NCBI GenBank assembly: GCA_007922225.1
Contig: ML679956.1
Location: forward strand, 69,928,111 to 69,992,110
DNA from: Emydura subglobosa
Taxonomy: Eukaryota > Chordata > Testudines > Chelidae
Length of the DNA: 64,000 nt
Direction of reading: 5' to 3'
Part shown: one piece after another, positions 36,480 through 47,529 of the stretch
Layout of the letters: each line of letters opens with the position of its first letter
Position numbering within the stretch: the stretch's first letter is position 1
Position numbers and translations under genes: made by a program
The notes under the pieces: generated by a model
What the model was told of the DNA's origin: nothing
Database searches by the model: none
The model's input: only the letters and a program-made list of their open reading frames with translations

Positions 36480-38017
36480 AATACCCCTAAGGAGGCAGGA
36501 GTCCAATATAGAAGAGACAACTTCATTGCTTACAGCTGCATCTGATCTTGCAGCAGGAACCAAGGCATAATGGTTAGAAAAGGTATGCACCAAGAACCAT
36601 GTTGCTGCTCTACAGTTGTCTGCAACTGATACGTCCTTAAGCCAAGGTACAGAAGTCTAAAGTGCTCTAGTGGAATGTGTTATCACTCTTGAAGGGAGTT
36701 GAAGCTGAGTTCAGTTGTATCAGATCTTAATACACCTGGAGATCCACTTTGATAATCTTTGCTTCAAAATAATTGAACCTTTGTGTCTGTCTGCAATGGA
36801 TACAGATAGTCTAGGAGATCTTCTAAAAGGTTTGGTCCTAGCTACATACAAAGCCAATGCTCTCCTAATGACTAGGGTATGGAACATGGCTTCTTAACTA
36901 GTCCAACGTAGTTCTGGGAAAAACATTGGGAGATGAATGGTTTGATTAATATGAAATTCTGAGGACACTAAGTAAAAATATGGGATGGGCCCACATTAAT
37001 ACTTCCTCTGGTGAATACCGTAAATGAGATGTCTGCCATTAAAGCCCTCAATTCTCCTTCAGGCAGAAGTTATGATGACCAAGGAGGCTGTCTTCATTGA
37101 TACATCTAACAAAGAATATGTAGTTAGTGGTTTAAAGGGAAGCTTTATAAGGCACAGTTAAGGACTAGGTTCAGGTCCTACCTAGGAGTAGCGTCTCTGA
37201 TTTGTGGGTAGAGACTCCACAAATCTCTTAGGAACCTTACAGTGACTGGCTGAGCAAAGAGCAAAAAAACCTTTGTGGATATAGGAAAGGCTGTTATTGT
37301 TGCTAAGTGTACCTTAATGGAGTTCATAGAAAGACCCAATGCTTTCAATTCTAACAGGTAATTCAATACTCTGGAAAGGGGAGACTGAATAAGCAAAATC
37401 TGATGATTGCTACACTAAAGAGAATAACGCTTCCATTTCTGGAGATAAGTATTTATTGTAGATTCATTTCTACTGTTTAATAAAAAGTGTTGTGCCTCTG
37501 ATGAACAGGATACCTCTATCCCTGAGAACCATCAAGGAACCATGCTTGGAGTCTCAGAATCTGAAAGTTGGGGTGAAGTGTTCAACCAGCATCCTCAGTT
37601 AGGAGCCGAGGAATGATCGTAAGCTGCCACAGAGGGCAAGACGTGGGCCTGATTAGGTAAGGATACCAAACTTGTCTTGGCCACATCAAAGCAATCACTA
37701 TGACCCTGGCCCAATCTTGTCTGATCTTGTTGAGGACCTTTAACAGTAGCAATGTTGATGGATATGTATAAAGAAGCCCCTTCTTTCATGAGATGAGAAA
37801 AGCATCTCATAGGGATTGCAGATTGAGGCCCTCTCTGAAACAAGATCTGATGCCTTTTGTGTTGGCTGCCATGGCAAACAGATTGACCTCCAGGAACCCC
37901 CTGGCTAGAAATATCAATTGGAGGACTTAGAAGCTTAATTCCCATTTGTAATTTAGAGAAATGTCTGCTGAAATCATCTGCCATGGTGTTCTGAAAACTT
38001 GGAAGGTACAAAGCCAA
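36480..38017 (-). pseudogene. DIRS linker and tyrosine recombinase remnant
   Basis: The stretch 37595-38017 (PSFQNTMADDFSRHFSKLQM, then HKRHQILFQRG) is the segment that joins RNase H to the recombinase. Positions 37178-37396 hold LSRVLNYLLELKALGLSMNS, IKVHLATITAF and AQPVTVRFLRDLW, matching the N-terminal SAM-like part of DIRS tyrosine recombinases. The catalytic part at 36480-37170 is heavily decayed; I could not assign the RHRY residues. The enzyme would integrate a circular DNA intermediate without a target duplication, as the junction here suggests. Confidence 0.6.
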
Positions 38018-38041
38018 GATGCCTATCAGGTTGGCTATGCA

Positions 38042-38515
38042 TTAATTCCAGGTTTGTATTGCTTTGGCATAGAGGAACATGTGCTTCCCTGACAGTTGAT
38101 GTAATATATGCATGCCACGTTCTCTGTCCTTATCTTTACTGACTTGGACTTGATTAGTGGTAGAAAACATAAGCAAGCATATTTGATTGCTCTCAATTCC
38201 AGAATATTGATGTGAAGAAGCTGCTCTTTTAGTGACCATTTGACCTGAACATTGTGAGGTCACAGATGTACCCCCCCCACCCAAAAGTGAAACATCTGAT
38301 GTTATGACTGCAGTACAGGGATTCTGGAAGAACAGAACACCTGCATATGTTTTGGTTGGTTCCTTCCACCAGTTGAGTGATTGTATAACCCATTGGGGAA
38401 CAGACAGTAATCTGCCTAGACTGTGCTTCCCTGGTTTGTAAGCCATTTGCAGCCATCCCTGTAGATTTCTGAAATGTAGTCTGGCATGTTGCACTGCAAA
38501 TACACAAGCTGACAT
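38042..38515 (-). pseudogene. DIRS RNase H domain remnant
   Basis: VQHARLHFRNLQGWLQ, YKPGKHSLGRLLSVPQWV, SLNWWKEPTKTYAGVLF, then AVITSDVSLLGGGG, where the Asp corresponds to the catalytic DAS motif of DIRS/Ty3-type RNase H. A run of eight or nine cytosines (about 38271-38280 on plus) shifts the frame: the continuation FGWGGYICDLTMF is found in the neighbouring frame (38229-38507). It follows RT in coding order. Confidence 0.75.
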
Positions 38516-38599
38516 GTGTTCCAGCAGTTGAAGACAGACAATCTCTTACTGTTACTTGATGACTGCTCTGAATCCTTGAGAAGAGATTTGTTAGTGCAA

Positions 38600-39320
38600 A
38601 AAATCAGCTGGGAGGGAGGTATGATCTACCTATAACTGCATCCAGGGAAGTTCCTTTAAAGTCTAGATGCTGTGTGTTAGTCAAAATGGACTTTTCGAGG
38701 TTTATTTGGAGGCTCAGCCTGCCAAACAGAGAATGCATCATCTTTACTGCCGTCAACACTTCCTGATACAATCTGCCCCATTTAACCAATTGTTCAGATA
38801 TTGGATAACTATTATCCCCAAACAATGTAGGTAGGTGGCAACTCCTGCCAGAATCTATAAGAATACCACTGGGACAAAAGATAGGCTGAAAGAAAGTAGC
38901 CTATATTATTCGTTATTGATTAGAAATAAAAAAAACTTGTGTGAAGGATGACTATCATTATGAAAGTATGCATCTAGTAGATTGAGAGTCTCAAACCAAT
39001 CTCTTAATTCTAATAAGGGAAATATTGCTGCAAGGATCACTATCCTGAATTTCAGCTGTTTTGCATAGCTGTTTAGAGATCTGATGTCTAAAATTGGTTT
39101 GCATTCTCCATTCTTCTTGGGATCAGGAACTATTTCAAATAGAATCCCCTCCCCTGTGCCGTACAGGAACAGGTTATATTGCTCCTAAACATAGAACTGA
39201 GAATCTCTTGCAACAGCAATTGGTCATGAAAAGGGTCCCTGAAGAGCAATGGGGATGGGGAATGTATAGGAAGGATAGATTTGAAATGGATAGTGTATCC
39301 AGATGTTATGGCTTCCAAAA
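38600..39320 (-). pseudogene. DIRS reverse transcriptase remnant
   Basis: In coding order: SGYTIHFKSILPIHSPSP and LFRDPFHDQLLLQEI (39130-39318), then across a frame change DPKKNGECKPILDIRSLN, the RT motif LLDAYFH (D kept), and GIIVIQYLNNWL. At 38789-38800 the catalytic YLDD box reads YLNN, so both metal-binding aspartates are replaced. A further frameshift precedes VLTAVKMMHSLFGRLSLQIN and EKSILTNTQHLDFKGTSLDA (38604-38825). The order and the GRL-LQIN-EKS segment match the DIRS RT. It cannot be active. Confidence 0.75.
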
Positions 39321-39649
39321 CTCAATTATCCGATGTTATACTCTCCCATGTTGGCTGAAAGCAGGAAACGTGTCATCCAAAAGGAGGAAGGGGGGGGTAG
39401 TATGTAGCAGCTGTAAAACCCTGTCGATTGGGTGGTTAAGACTCTCAATGGATCCATCAGAACTGTCACTTGGAGGATGGAGAGGATCAGGAAGATATGG
39501 CTGCAGCTGAAGGTGGCTTATTTTTAGAGTACTTTGGCCTCTTGGATGGGGACTCAGATGGCCTACAGTAAGTTGAATACAGAGGTAGGCATGCTCTATG
39601 TGCCATCTGAGACATACTAAATCTCCTCTTATTTACAGGAGTATAAATC

Positions 39650-41075
39650 CCTAAGGATCACAGCGTGGCTCTCAAGTCTTTTAATGTGTGGAGAGACGTA
39701 CCTGTCGAGTCTGCAAAAAGACTGCAACCATCAAAGGGGAGGTCTATGATAGTGCTTTGAACTTCTCTTGGGAAGCCCAACAGCTTCAGCCAAGATGCTC
39801 TCCTTATGACCACTGCAGTGGAAATCAATCGAGTTACCATATCTGCAGCATCCAAGGAGGCCTAGAACGATGTTCTTGCCAGAAGTTGACCCTCTTGTAT
39901 AATTACTTTAAATTGGTCATGATGTTCCTCTGGCAGGTGCTCAATAAATGAATTAAATTTGTCGAAGTTCAGATAATTGTATTTGGCCATGAGTGCCAGA
40001 TGATTTGTTATTCTGAACTGAAGCATAGATGAATAGTAAGATTTGCAACCAAGAAGACTGAGTCTCGTACAGTCCTTTCTGTACAAGGTAGTCTTTGAGC
40101 TATGCTGTCTACCCTGTTCATTAATGGCCTCCATCAGCAGAGAATTCAGAGCTGGATGAGAAAATAGAAACTCAGGAATGTAATGCTTGTTATCCATCCT
40201 TTTGCAGGCAGGTGGTGTGGTAGCTGGGGATTGCTCCATAAGAGCTTCATTGACTGGAATGGTGATCTTCATCGATGTTGAAGTGTCTAGGAGCTTATGG
40301 TTGGACTCCAGAACCACCTCTAAAGGAATCTGCAAAGCATCAGCAATTTGCTTAATCGGTTCCTGAAACTGTCTGAAGTCATCCGTCATAGAAGGTGAGC
40401 AGAGACACCACAGCTTCATCAGGTGATAAGGAATAAATATTAGTAAGAGGTGCCACCTCCTTATCTGCCCTTGTTTCTTGCATCTTAAAGGTGTCTTCTT
40501 CTAGTGTAGCTGGTGGTGGTGGAGGTTGAGATAAGTAGACATGTTTATAGTCCCTCTGGTGGTACGATGACTGGGATGCAAATTGTTGACAATAGAACAC
40601 CCATGGGTCCCAGTAAGGCCACTGAGGGGGGCTCAAATGGCACAGGTAGAGGCATCCATGAGTGTTCCTTTCATGTGGGCATCATTTGGCGTCTATCTTG
40701 CTGTAGTATGCTAGTATAAGAGGGAGAGCAGTGTGTCCTGGTGCAGATAGGCAAACCCTGGACTAATACTCTGCTTAGAGGTGGGTATCGAGACTACCTT
40801 TGGTGAAGTGTATGGTACCGTAGAAGTACTCAGTGCAATGGTGCCACCTACCAAAGCTGGGTGTAGGTTTTGCTTCATCATCAGGAGTTTAAACTTGATC
40901 TTCCTAATTTTTTGGGATCTACCCATTGAAGAAGTGCGGATCTTGCACTTACTAAGGATATGGGTATCACCCAAACAGCATAGGCACTGGAAATGCCCAT
41001 CACTGAATGGAATAGCCACTCCCTTTTGAATCGTGGGGAGATTGGCATTTCGTATTTCCAAGCAAATTAACAAAA
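39650..41075 (-). pseudogene. DIRS gag-like remnant with CCHC zinc knuckle
   Basis: The segment upstream in coding order (40711-41073) contains CLCCLGDTHILSKC, an exact C-x2-C-x4-H-x4-C zinc knuckle of the nucleocapsid type. The downstream part (39658-40419) is in one frame for 254 codons, broken by a single TAG at 39862-39864. It holds HKLLDTS, EFLFSHPALNSLLMEAIN, YNYLNFDKFNSFIEHLPEE, QEGQLLARTSF, then DAADMVTRL, RRASWLKLLGFPREVQS and LPFDGCSLF. These words follow the order of DIRS gag proteins from reptiles as I know them. A frame change separates the two parts. The role would be packaging element RNA. Non-functional. Confidence 0.75.
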
Positions 41076-41377
41076 AATTGATTCCTATTGAATTGGAAAA
41101 ACTTTTAACACGATCTATCTATATCTATGAATAAAATATATATTTTAAATTTTTTTAAAAGATAAAAAAGAAAGAAAGAAGGGAACAGCTGTTCCAACAA
41201 CTACAAATGCTATATAGTAACAAACTAAATTCCAAATATTAGTAGAAAACAGACATAATTGTAGACTCATCACAGATTGAAGGCAGTTGACAAGGAACCA
41301 AAGGTGTTTCGCCGGTGTGGCCACATACAACCTCGGTGTTGGTCACGTGTGGGCTGAATGAGCACTACTACCAAAAA

Positions 41378-41440
41378 TCACCAATCACAGTTGCAGGTGC
41401 ACTTAAAGTGGAACACCCATAGGGACATTACTTGAAGAAG
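41378..41440 (+). repeat. DIRS terminal inverted repeat, right
   Basis: CACAGTTGCAGGTGCACTTA, AGTGGAACACCCATAGGGAC, then ATTACTTGAAGAAG, inverse to the left end. Confidence 0.85.
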
Positions 41441-41980
41441 AACCAGACAATCACTATGCTCTTGAATGAACTCACACAGAAAAATGTTAACAAAACAAAA
41501 ACACCATATCATCCATGGGCGAACACTTTTCACAAAACGATCACTCCATATATGACCTCCCAGTCCTTGTCCTCAAAGGAAACCTGCAAAACAACTTCCA
41601 AAGAAGAGTCTAGGAACTTATATTCATACTTTTCTAGACACTAGAAATCATGGTCTTAATAAAGACACTGGGTTTATGGCTTACTACAACAATCTATGAC
41701 CCATTAACCTCCTTTTTTCATGTGACTGCAGAGTTGTTAATTGGCCCTTTGCCTTAAATGGTCTCTTAAAATATGTGTTAACTACTTATGTTATACAACC
41801 TGTTCCACCTTGTATTTAACTCTAACACTCTGAATACCTTTCCCATACTGAAGAAGAGCTCTATGTACCTCGAAACTTTTCTCTTTCACCAAAAGAAGTT
41901 GGTCCAATAAAAGATATTCCGTCACTCACTTTGTCTCTCTAAATATCCTGGGACCAACATGTCTACAACACTGCAAACAA
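41441..41980 (+). mobile_element. Penelope-like retroelement, 3' part after the DIRS insertion
   Basis: Continues the GIY-YIG reading (ACCAGACAATCACTATGCTC ... CATGGTCTTAATAAAGACAC), then the family's untranslated tail: GTTGTTAATTGGCCCTTTGC, TACTTATGTTATACAACC, the hammerhead-like core, GGTCCAATAAAAGATATTCC and GGGACCAACATGTCTACAAC. Same strand as 34461-36102. Confidence 0.85.
41848..41882 (+). ncRNA. Hammerhead-ribozyme-like core in Penelope tail
   Basis: CTGAAGA, then AGAGCTCTATGTACCTC (stem II with one mismatch), then GAAA, then CTTTTCTC. It keeps the GAAA block; CTGAAGA differs from canonical CTGATGA at one base. Confidence 0.45.
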
Positions 41981-43017
41981 ATATATGGGGGTCATTTCAA
42001 AATGTCAGTCAGGTCTCCCTCCTGTTTTCAATGGAGTTACATCTGTGTAAAACTGGAATAGAACAGTGGTGAATCTGGCCTGATGATTTTAAAGCATTTT
42101 GAAAAGGACCGATAAAAGGCACTATGTAAGTATTATTATTGTGGCTAGACTGTGGCTGAAATGTTATGCCACAATGTGAAAGCATGTTTTTAAGATGTGA
42201 GATTAGGCACATATTCACCACAGCTCTATTTAATTGGGGAAGAGGTTCCAGTCCTGGGAATCCAAATGTCTTGCCTCATAGCTTTCAAAACCAAGGCTGA
42301 GCATGAGTGGCGTGTTCATATTGTTTAGCACTGATTCAAAGTGACTTATGACATTCTAATACTGTTGTTTTGGCTAGCTCAAGCAGCTGTCTAGAGAGAC
42401 AAAATCAGACAATTAGAATGGCAAAATTGATCTTAGCCAAGTGTGTTGTTAAGCCTATTCCGGCAAGACATTTATGTACAGGCTTAATGTTATGGGCTCA
42501 ATATATTCCAATTGCATTAGAAAAAAATGTTCAGTTTAAAACTGGTTAACAACAAACAGGCATAAAAGAGATGGAATATATCTGTGTTATGTCATCAAAG
42601 GTGTACAGATACCATGGTGATGAGTATGGCATAAATTCCAAGGTAGGGAGATCAGTCATACACATCTGTAATGGACACATGTTTGAAGATCATTACCACT
42701 GCCACTCAGCCCAGAATGTGATGATGGGGAGGGACAAGTCATGCTATCCATTGGAATGTTTTCACTGATCTTAACTGTTGAACACTAAAACCACCAAAAC
42801 AGCCTCTTGATATCAACATCAGCCTCCTGAGTTACCATACAATGAGCAGAAAAGCAACAGCATTAAATTTAAAAGGGTAAACCCAAAGGTTCTTAGCAAG
42901 TTATCTTGTAGGCCCCAATCCTGTGTTGTGACCAGAGTGGGCAGATGGCTACACTAGCATGGATAACAATGCAGGATCAGGGCTCTGGGGTGGAATTCAC
43001 CTTGGTGCAGAGAGAAA
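41981..43017. other. Intronic sequence, mostly unrecognised
   Basis: A palindromic repeat copy (CAATGGAGTTACATCTGTG) is at about 42000-42085. A 65-codon ORF at 42571 shows no motif. Confidence 0.4.
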
Positions 43018-43325
43018 TGATTTACTCCAACAATCTGTAACTCATTAACAACCCCCTCGCCTCAGTTGCTTTCCCCCCACGTTCCTTTCCTCCATCCCAC
43101 TGGAGGGGTGTTAATAGGCTGTTTCACCTTGAATAGTCCCTTGAAATATATGTTAACTACTTATGCTAACAATCCATTTCACCTTGTGTTTAGCAATGAC
43201 ACAGTTAGTTTCCCAGAACTGAAGAAGAGCTCTATGTAAGCTCAAAAGCTTCTGTCTCTCATCAACAGAAGTTGGTCCAATAAAAGGTATTACTTCATCC
43301 ATCTGGTCTCTCTTGTATTAAGTGC
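43018..43325 (+). mobile_element. Penelope-like element 3'-tail fragment
   Basis: Aligns by eye with 41675-41965: CAACAATCTGTAACTCATTA, TACTTATGCTAACAATCC, CTGAAGAAGAGCTCTATG, AGTTGGTCCAATAAAAGG. 5'-truncated. Confidence 0.8.
43219..43256 (+). ncRNA. Hammerhead-ribozyme-like core in Penelope tail
   Basis: CTGAAGA, then AGAGCTCTATGTAAGCTC (stem II GAGCT/AGCTC), then AAAA, then GCTTCTGTC. Stem II can form; the GAAA block is changed. Confidence 0.4.
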
Positions 43326-44369
43326 TATGCTCCGTTAAGCCATATCAGATGGTGGAAATCTTGTTCAGATTCCTTATGACTTTTTGCACATTTCTATGGA
43401 CATTTCAGTGAGGAGACCCCAGACACTAGTACACATCGTGTACAAACACTGAATTTGATCTGTGAAGTAGAAAGCAAATACACAACCACTCCCAACACTC
43501 AAGATACTTGTTCAGTTTTTCCATTAATATAAAGCAAACATCTATAATCAAGTATTACCAAGTACAAGATATTAACACTTCCATAACTATTGGTTATCAT
43601 AACTACTGGCCACCAAACACCACGTCACCGTTAATACAAGAGTCAATTAGGGATATCATAAAGTGAGCCTTTCATTTCTTTCTTTTAAGATTGTTCACGC
43701 TAGATACTGCACTGTTGGTTTACTAATGTAAAATTGATAGTCACTGTCTAAAATGCAAATGAATTAATTTTGTATTGTAAAATATACCTGGGTTTTAAAT
43801 TTGGGACAGTAGGAAACTAAGCACTAGCAATATGTTGATATTTCATGCAGCTTTAGTACAGAGTGTTACATCTTTCTTTTTGTACTGTTGAAAGTCAATA
43901 ACAAATTCCTTCATTTTGTAAACATTTTGTAAGCATTAGGAAGCCTGGCCATGAGATATTTTTAATCATAATGAGGGTAAGGTTTAATTTTCATTCTATT
44001 CTTTACAGTAAGAGCTTGCTTCAGATGGCACATATATGAGCTGGCACCAGTTGTCTCACCGGTTTTGGTAATCCTTGGGCAATGTCATGCATGAAATAAT
44101 GATACAGACCATATAGTCAAAAAAGTCTCAGAAAGAACAATGGAATTCAAAAGAAGGTCTTGTGAAGGAGCTGACTTGACTATACTAGTTTAGAAAAGGG
44201 TTTTATGAAGAATTTAACTTCCAGTGACACTAACCTTATTACAAAGAGAAATATGAAGGGATACTTCAGATTTTGTGCTTTGTGATTATGGGATGATGCA
44301 GTTTAAGTACCCATCTACTAGGCATCTACTGTTACTACTTGCTATCTACCCCTACCTACTTTCTCATCA
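43326..44369. other. Intronic sequence, nothing recognised
   Basis: AT-rich; no supported feature. Confidence 0.4.
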
Positions 44370-44525
44370 AATGGATGGGGTGTTTTGGGAGTGTGTGAGG
44401 AAGACAGCAAACCCTAACGAAATTTTTAGCACCTACTTCTGAAACATCTGGTGCTGGTAACAGGATATTAGACTAGATGGCCCTCTGGTCTGATCCAGTC
44501 ACATCTTGTCTGTCAGTTCCTATGC
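44370..44525 (+). mobile_element. CR1/L3-type LINE 3'-end fragment
   Basis: TCTGAAACATCTGGTGCTGG, ACAGGATATTAGACTAGATG, GTCTGATCCAGTCACATC, CAGTTCCTATG: the same tail type as 12540-12660. Confidence 0.7.
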
Positions 44526-45682
44526 AAGAAGACTTGGCTGCCACATGGGACAGGCAAGAGAGCTATTCATCCTCTCAAGAGCTTCCTACTAAATCCCAGC
44601 TGAAGACTCCGGGCATGATAATCTTCCCCAAAGCTTTCAACTGAAGTACAGACTTTTGGGGGTTTTTTGGCCTTAATTTATGTTATTTATCAGATCAATG
44701 GGATGAGCTTCATTATAAACACTGTATTCCCCTCCAAGGAGATTAAGTTTTACTTTCAGAGCGGCACTTATTAGCAACCCCCTTAATCAGTCCTTCCTTT
44801 TAAAAAAATGTTACAACCACATTTAAATGAGAAAATGTTTGTCAGGTGCTAAATAATTAGTTAATTCAGGATTGCATCATTTGGGTCAAAGTCAGCTGCA
44901 ATTTTTGGGTAGTACCTCTCTCTAGGGATATATAGTAGAAAACTGATCATAGCAATTTTAGTTCTCCTTATAGTGAATCTGAAAAGAAAACAAGACCACT
45001 GGAAATTTGCTATAAACTGTAGCCAGTGTTCTAATTCCATTTTCATGCATTTTTGGGGCTAAGAAACTTTAATGAATCAAGGCCTCTTCCTGTGGGATGA
45101 AGCATTCTTTAATAATTTTATAATAAAGGAATCTCAGGTCTTAAAAACCTATTGCAAAATGCTTCATGTGTTTTCAAAAAGCTGGCATCTTGACAGAGCT
45201 TCGGTCATTAACCTTACCTGTGCTTCAGACACAACTACTGACCTTATCTTTGGTCCCCAACACACACCCTTTACTGCCTTAGTGACAGCTCTAACAAGCT
45301 TTTGCCATTTAAATTCTGGAAATGTAACCTTTGGACTGAACCTCCTATTAGAAATCGCATCTATCCTGAGCACAGAAATATTTTGACGTTATTGACCCTT
45401 TTCATGGGTCTTACGGCAGGGATAAATAATGGCACTGTATATCTATTTCAGGTAAGCAAAATAAAAAGAAATAAGATATACTGTACAAAGGCCCTTTTGA
45501 GGATTGGTTTTGACCTGCAGTGTCAGGTCTGTACAGGTTGGGAGGAGTCCCATGTGTCTATGTGCATGTTTCTCCTTGTTCTTCCTGCAGTCCATACAAG
45601 GAGTGAGTGAACAAGTGGTGCTGAATGGTGCCTTGTATAGATACTCCTGCTGTCTGAGAATGTCTTGGACGTAGTCATTGAG
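44526..45682. other. Intronic sequence, nothing recognised
   Basis: ORFs of 61-104 codons around 45072-45610 overlap on both strands without family motifs. Confidence 0.4.
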
Positions 45683-45752
45683 GGCCAGATCCAAAGCCCA
45701 ATGAAGTCAGTTGGAATCTTTCCACTGCCTTCAATGGGCTTTGGATTGGGCC
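45683..45752. repeat. Palindromic dispersed repeat
   Basis: Left arm 45683-45706 (GGCCAGATCCAAAGCCCAAT...) pairs with right arm 45729-45752 (...ATGGGCTTTGGATTGGGCC), about 21 of 24 positions. Confidence 0.75.
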
Positions 45753-46894
45753 ATGAGCCAGGACTTCTTGAAGTAAACACTTCTATCCATTGAGCTAGCC
45801 AAAGGATTTTTATACAGTGCGAGTCATCACTTCACCTAGACAGGGGCTCACATATAAATCGGACACCTTGTGACCCCTCCCTGAGAGAGTAGAGGAGTGG
45901 AAATATTTGATATTTGAGTGGAGGAGGTGTTCCTTTCTTTCCCAAATTGCTTTATTATCTCCCCCACCATCTGCGTCCCAGATGAAGACACTCTTTGCCT
46001 CAGAGAGAGTGCAATAAAAATATTCACGGGAGCTGTGCAACACATTGAATTATAAATGCATCATGACTCATCATTTGTGCCTATTCTATTTACTTGACTG
46101 CAAACATTGACCAAAAGGCAACATTAGTATGCCAATCTAATCAGAAACAAATATTTATCATAACCCTAATGCTTTGGTTAGCAGCAGATCCCTTTGCTTT
46201 GTTGTTAAGTACTTAGAAAAAACAACCCTGAATTTATATAGTTAGATAAATAAACAATCTGGACATATTCATCAAGTATATAACTACTTAATGAAATGCA
46301 TAATTACTGCCTATTAGGTAACTACATAGGGCTTGATGGTCCTCTCTCAGGTAGACACCCAGGGGAGGAGATTCAGAGTAGGCAGTCACCAAAAGATTTT
46401 CCTCAGACTTTTCTTCCCATTTTCCCACTGGCTGTAAGGTTCTGCACTCTCACTCCTCTCACTTTTGTCCCCTGCAAAAGTCCATGGTTCCTGCCCACAA
46501 AGCCAGTGGATCTCTCCTGGATAATTGGGAGGCTGGAACCCCATCCTAGTTTTGCCTTGATGCTGGTTCTGTGTCCCTGTTGCCCTTCCCCTCCTTTCCT
46601 GGTTGCATATCTCCACTGGATCCACACCAGCAGGGCTTGAGGCTGTCCTTGGGACACCCTGTGAAGGGGTGCTCTCACCTACCCAATGGGGGGCTATGGA
46701 AGGAAATGTCTTCAGGACTGATAGGGTGTTAGGAAATGATGCACTTCCCCACTAAGTCCTGCCCTCTGTTACCCTGACCTGCTCACTACCTACCTGTGAT
46801 GTTTGAAGAACAGGAGATGCTGCTCCAGTGGTGGCTGATCCCTGTTTTCTAGTGGAAAGGGGGAGATCCATACATGAATCCCAGGGGCTATGAT
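45753..46894. other. Intronic sequence, nothing recognised
   Basis: A moderately GC-rich part at 46380-46680 gives overlapping ORFs on both strands; none recognised. Confidence 0.4.
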
Positions 46895-47207
46895 TAGGGC
46901 CTTGTGAAAATCACAATTTTAAAAAATATTTTTTAAAGAAAATTCACCACTGTGTAAATCAAAAGTATTGAATTTCACAGTGTCTGAATGGAATGAATGT
47001 TATAAGTAATTCTAGTCAATGTCAAGGACAGAATGAATTTTACAAGTAAATTTAGCAAATTTTGACTAACCTTATTTGTAAAATTCATTCAGTCCTTGAC
47101 ATTGACTAGCAAAGGTACTCCTTTGTATTAAAGATTTTGTTGTAGACATTTTCCTTTTAAAAATATTTTAGAAGTGATGGGGAAGTTGTGATTTACACAG
47201 GGCTCTA
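46895..47207. mobile_element. Foldback (palindromic) MITE
   Basis: Left terminus TTAGGGCCTTGTGAAAATCAC pairs with right terminus TTGTGATTTACACAGGGCTCTAA. The central part 47012-47109 is a near-perfect hairpin. TATGAT occurs beside both ends and may be the target duplication. No coding capacity. Confidence 0.75.
47012..47109. repeat. 34-bp near-perfect inverted repeat (hairpin)
   Basis: Arm 47012-47045 (CTAGTCAATGTCAAGGAC...) and arm 47076-47109 are inverse complements at 33 of 34 positions, with a 30-base loop. Confidence 0.9.
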
Positions 47208-47529
47208 ATTATGATTAGGCCCATATTTTGGCTGTCCTAACATCAATGTACATTTTACAAAGAAATATATGTAGCCAGGATTTCTGTGGGGCTAGTGCAG
47301 GCACTTGATAGAAAAGTACATGGTCTTTAAAAGTGGACCTGTGGGACAAAGTGCAGGTTTATGGAGAGACTGAGAAAGCCACAAAATCCTGGCTGCCATC
47401 CTGGATTTGCTTTGTTATTCCTATCAAATATTCATGGAGGATTACAAGTATAGAAGCAGCCTTACAAGGCTTGTTCCCTGCCCAGAGTGGAGATAAGAGA
47501 TACAGGAAAGGGAAAGTGGTTATATATAG

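Larger units (their letters stand above)
36103..41440 (-). mobile_element. DIRS-type tyrosine-recombinase retrotransposon, degenerate but structurally complete
   Basis: A 5.3 kb element on the minus strand, inserted in the Penelope GIY-YIG region. The termini are inverted: plus-strand left end GTCCCTATGGGTGCTCCACTT, right end (inverse complement) GTCCCTATGGGTGTTCCACTT. An internal complementary region at 36385-36475 joins complements of both termini. In coding order it holds gag with a CCHC knuckle, RT, RNase H and a decayed tyrosine recombinase, the DIRS gene order. Stops and frameshifts occur in every module. DIRS elements are known from turtles, and this copy fits that group. Confidence 0.88.

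Noticed and set aside
36103..41440. Intact retroelement system able to move
   Set aside because: gag has a stop, RT has YLNN and frameshifts, RNase H is shifted at a homopolymer, and the recombinase is decayed.
45072..45610. ORFs of 104 and 102 codons
   Set aside because: No domain, no splice context, overlapping ORFs on the other strand; consistent with chance.
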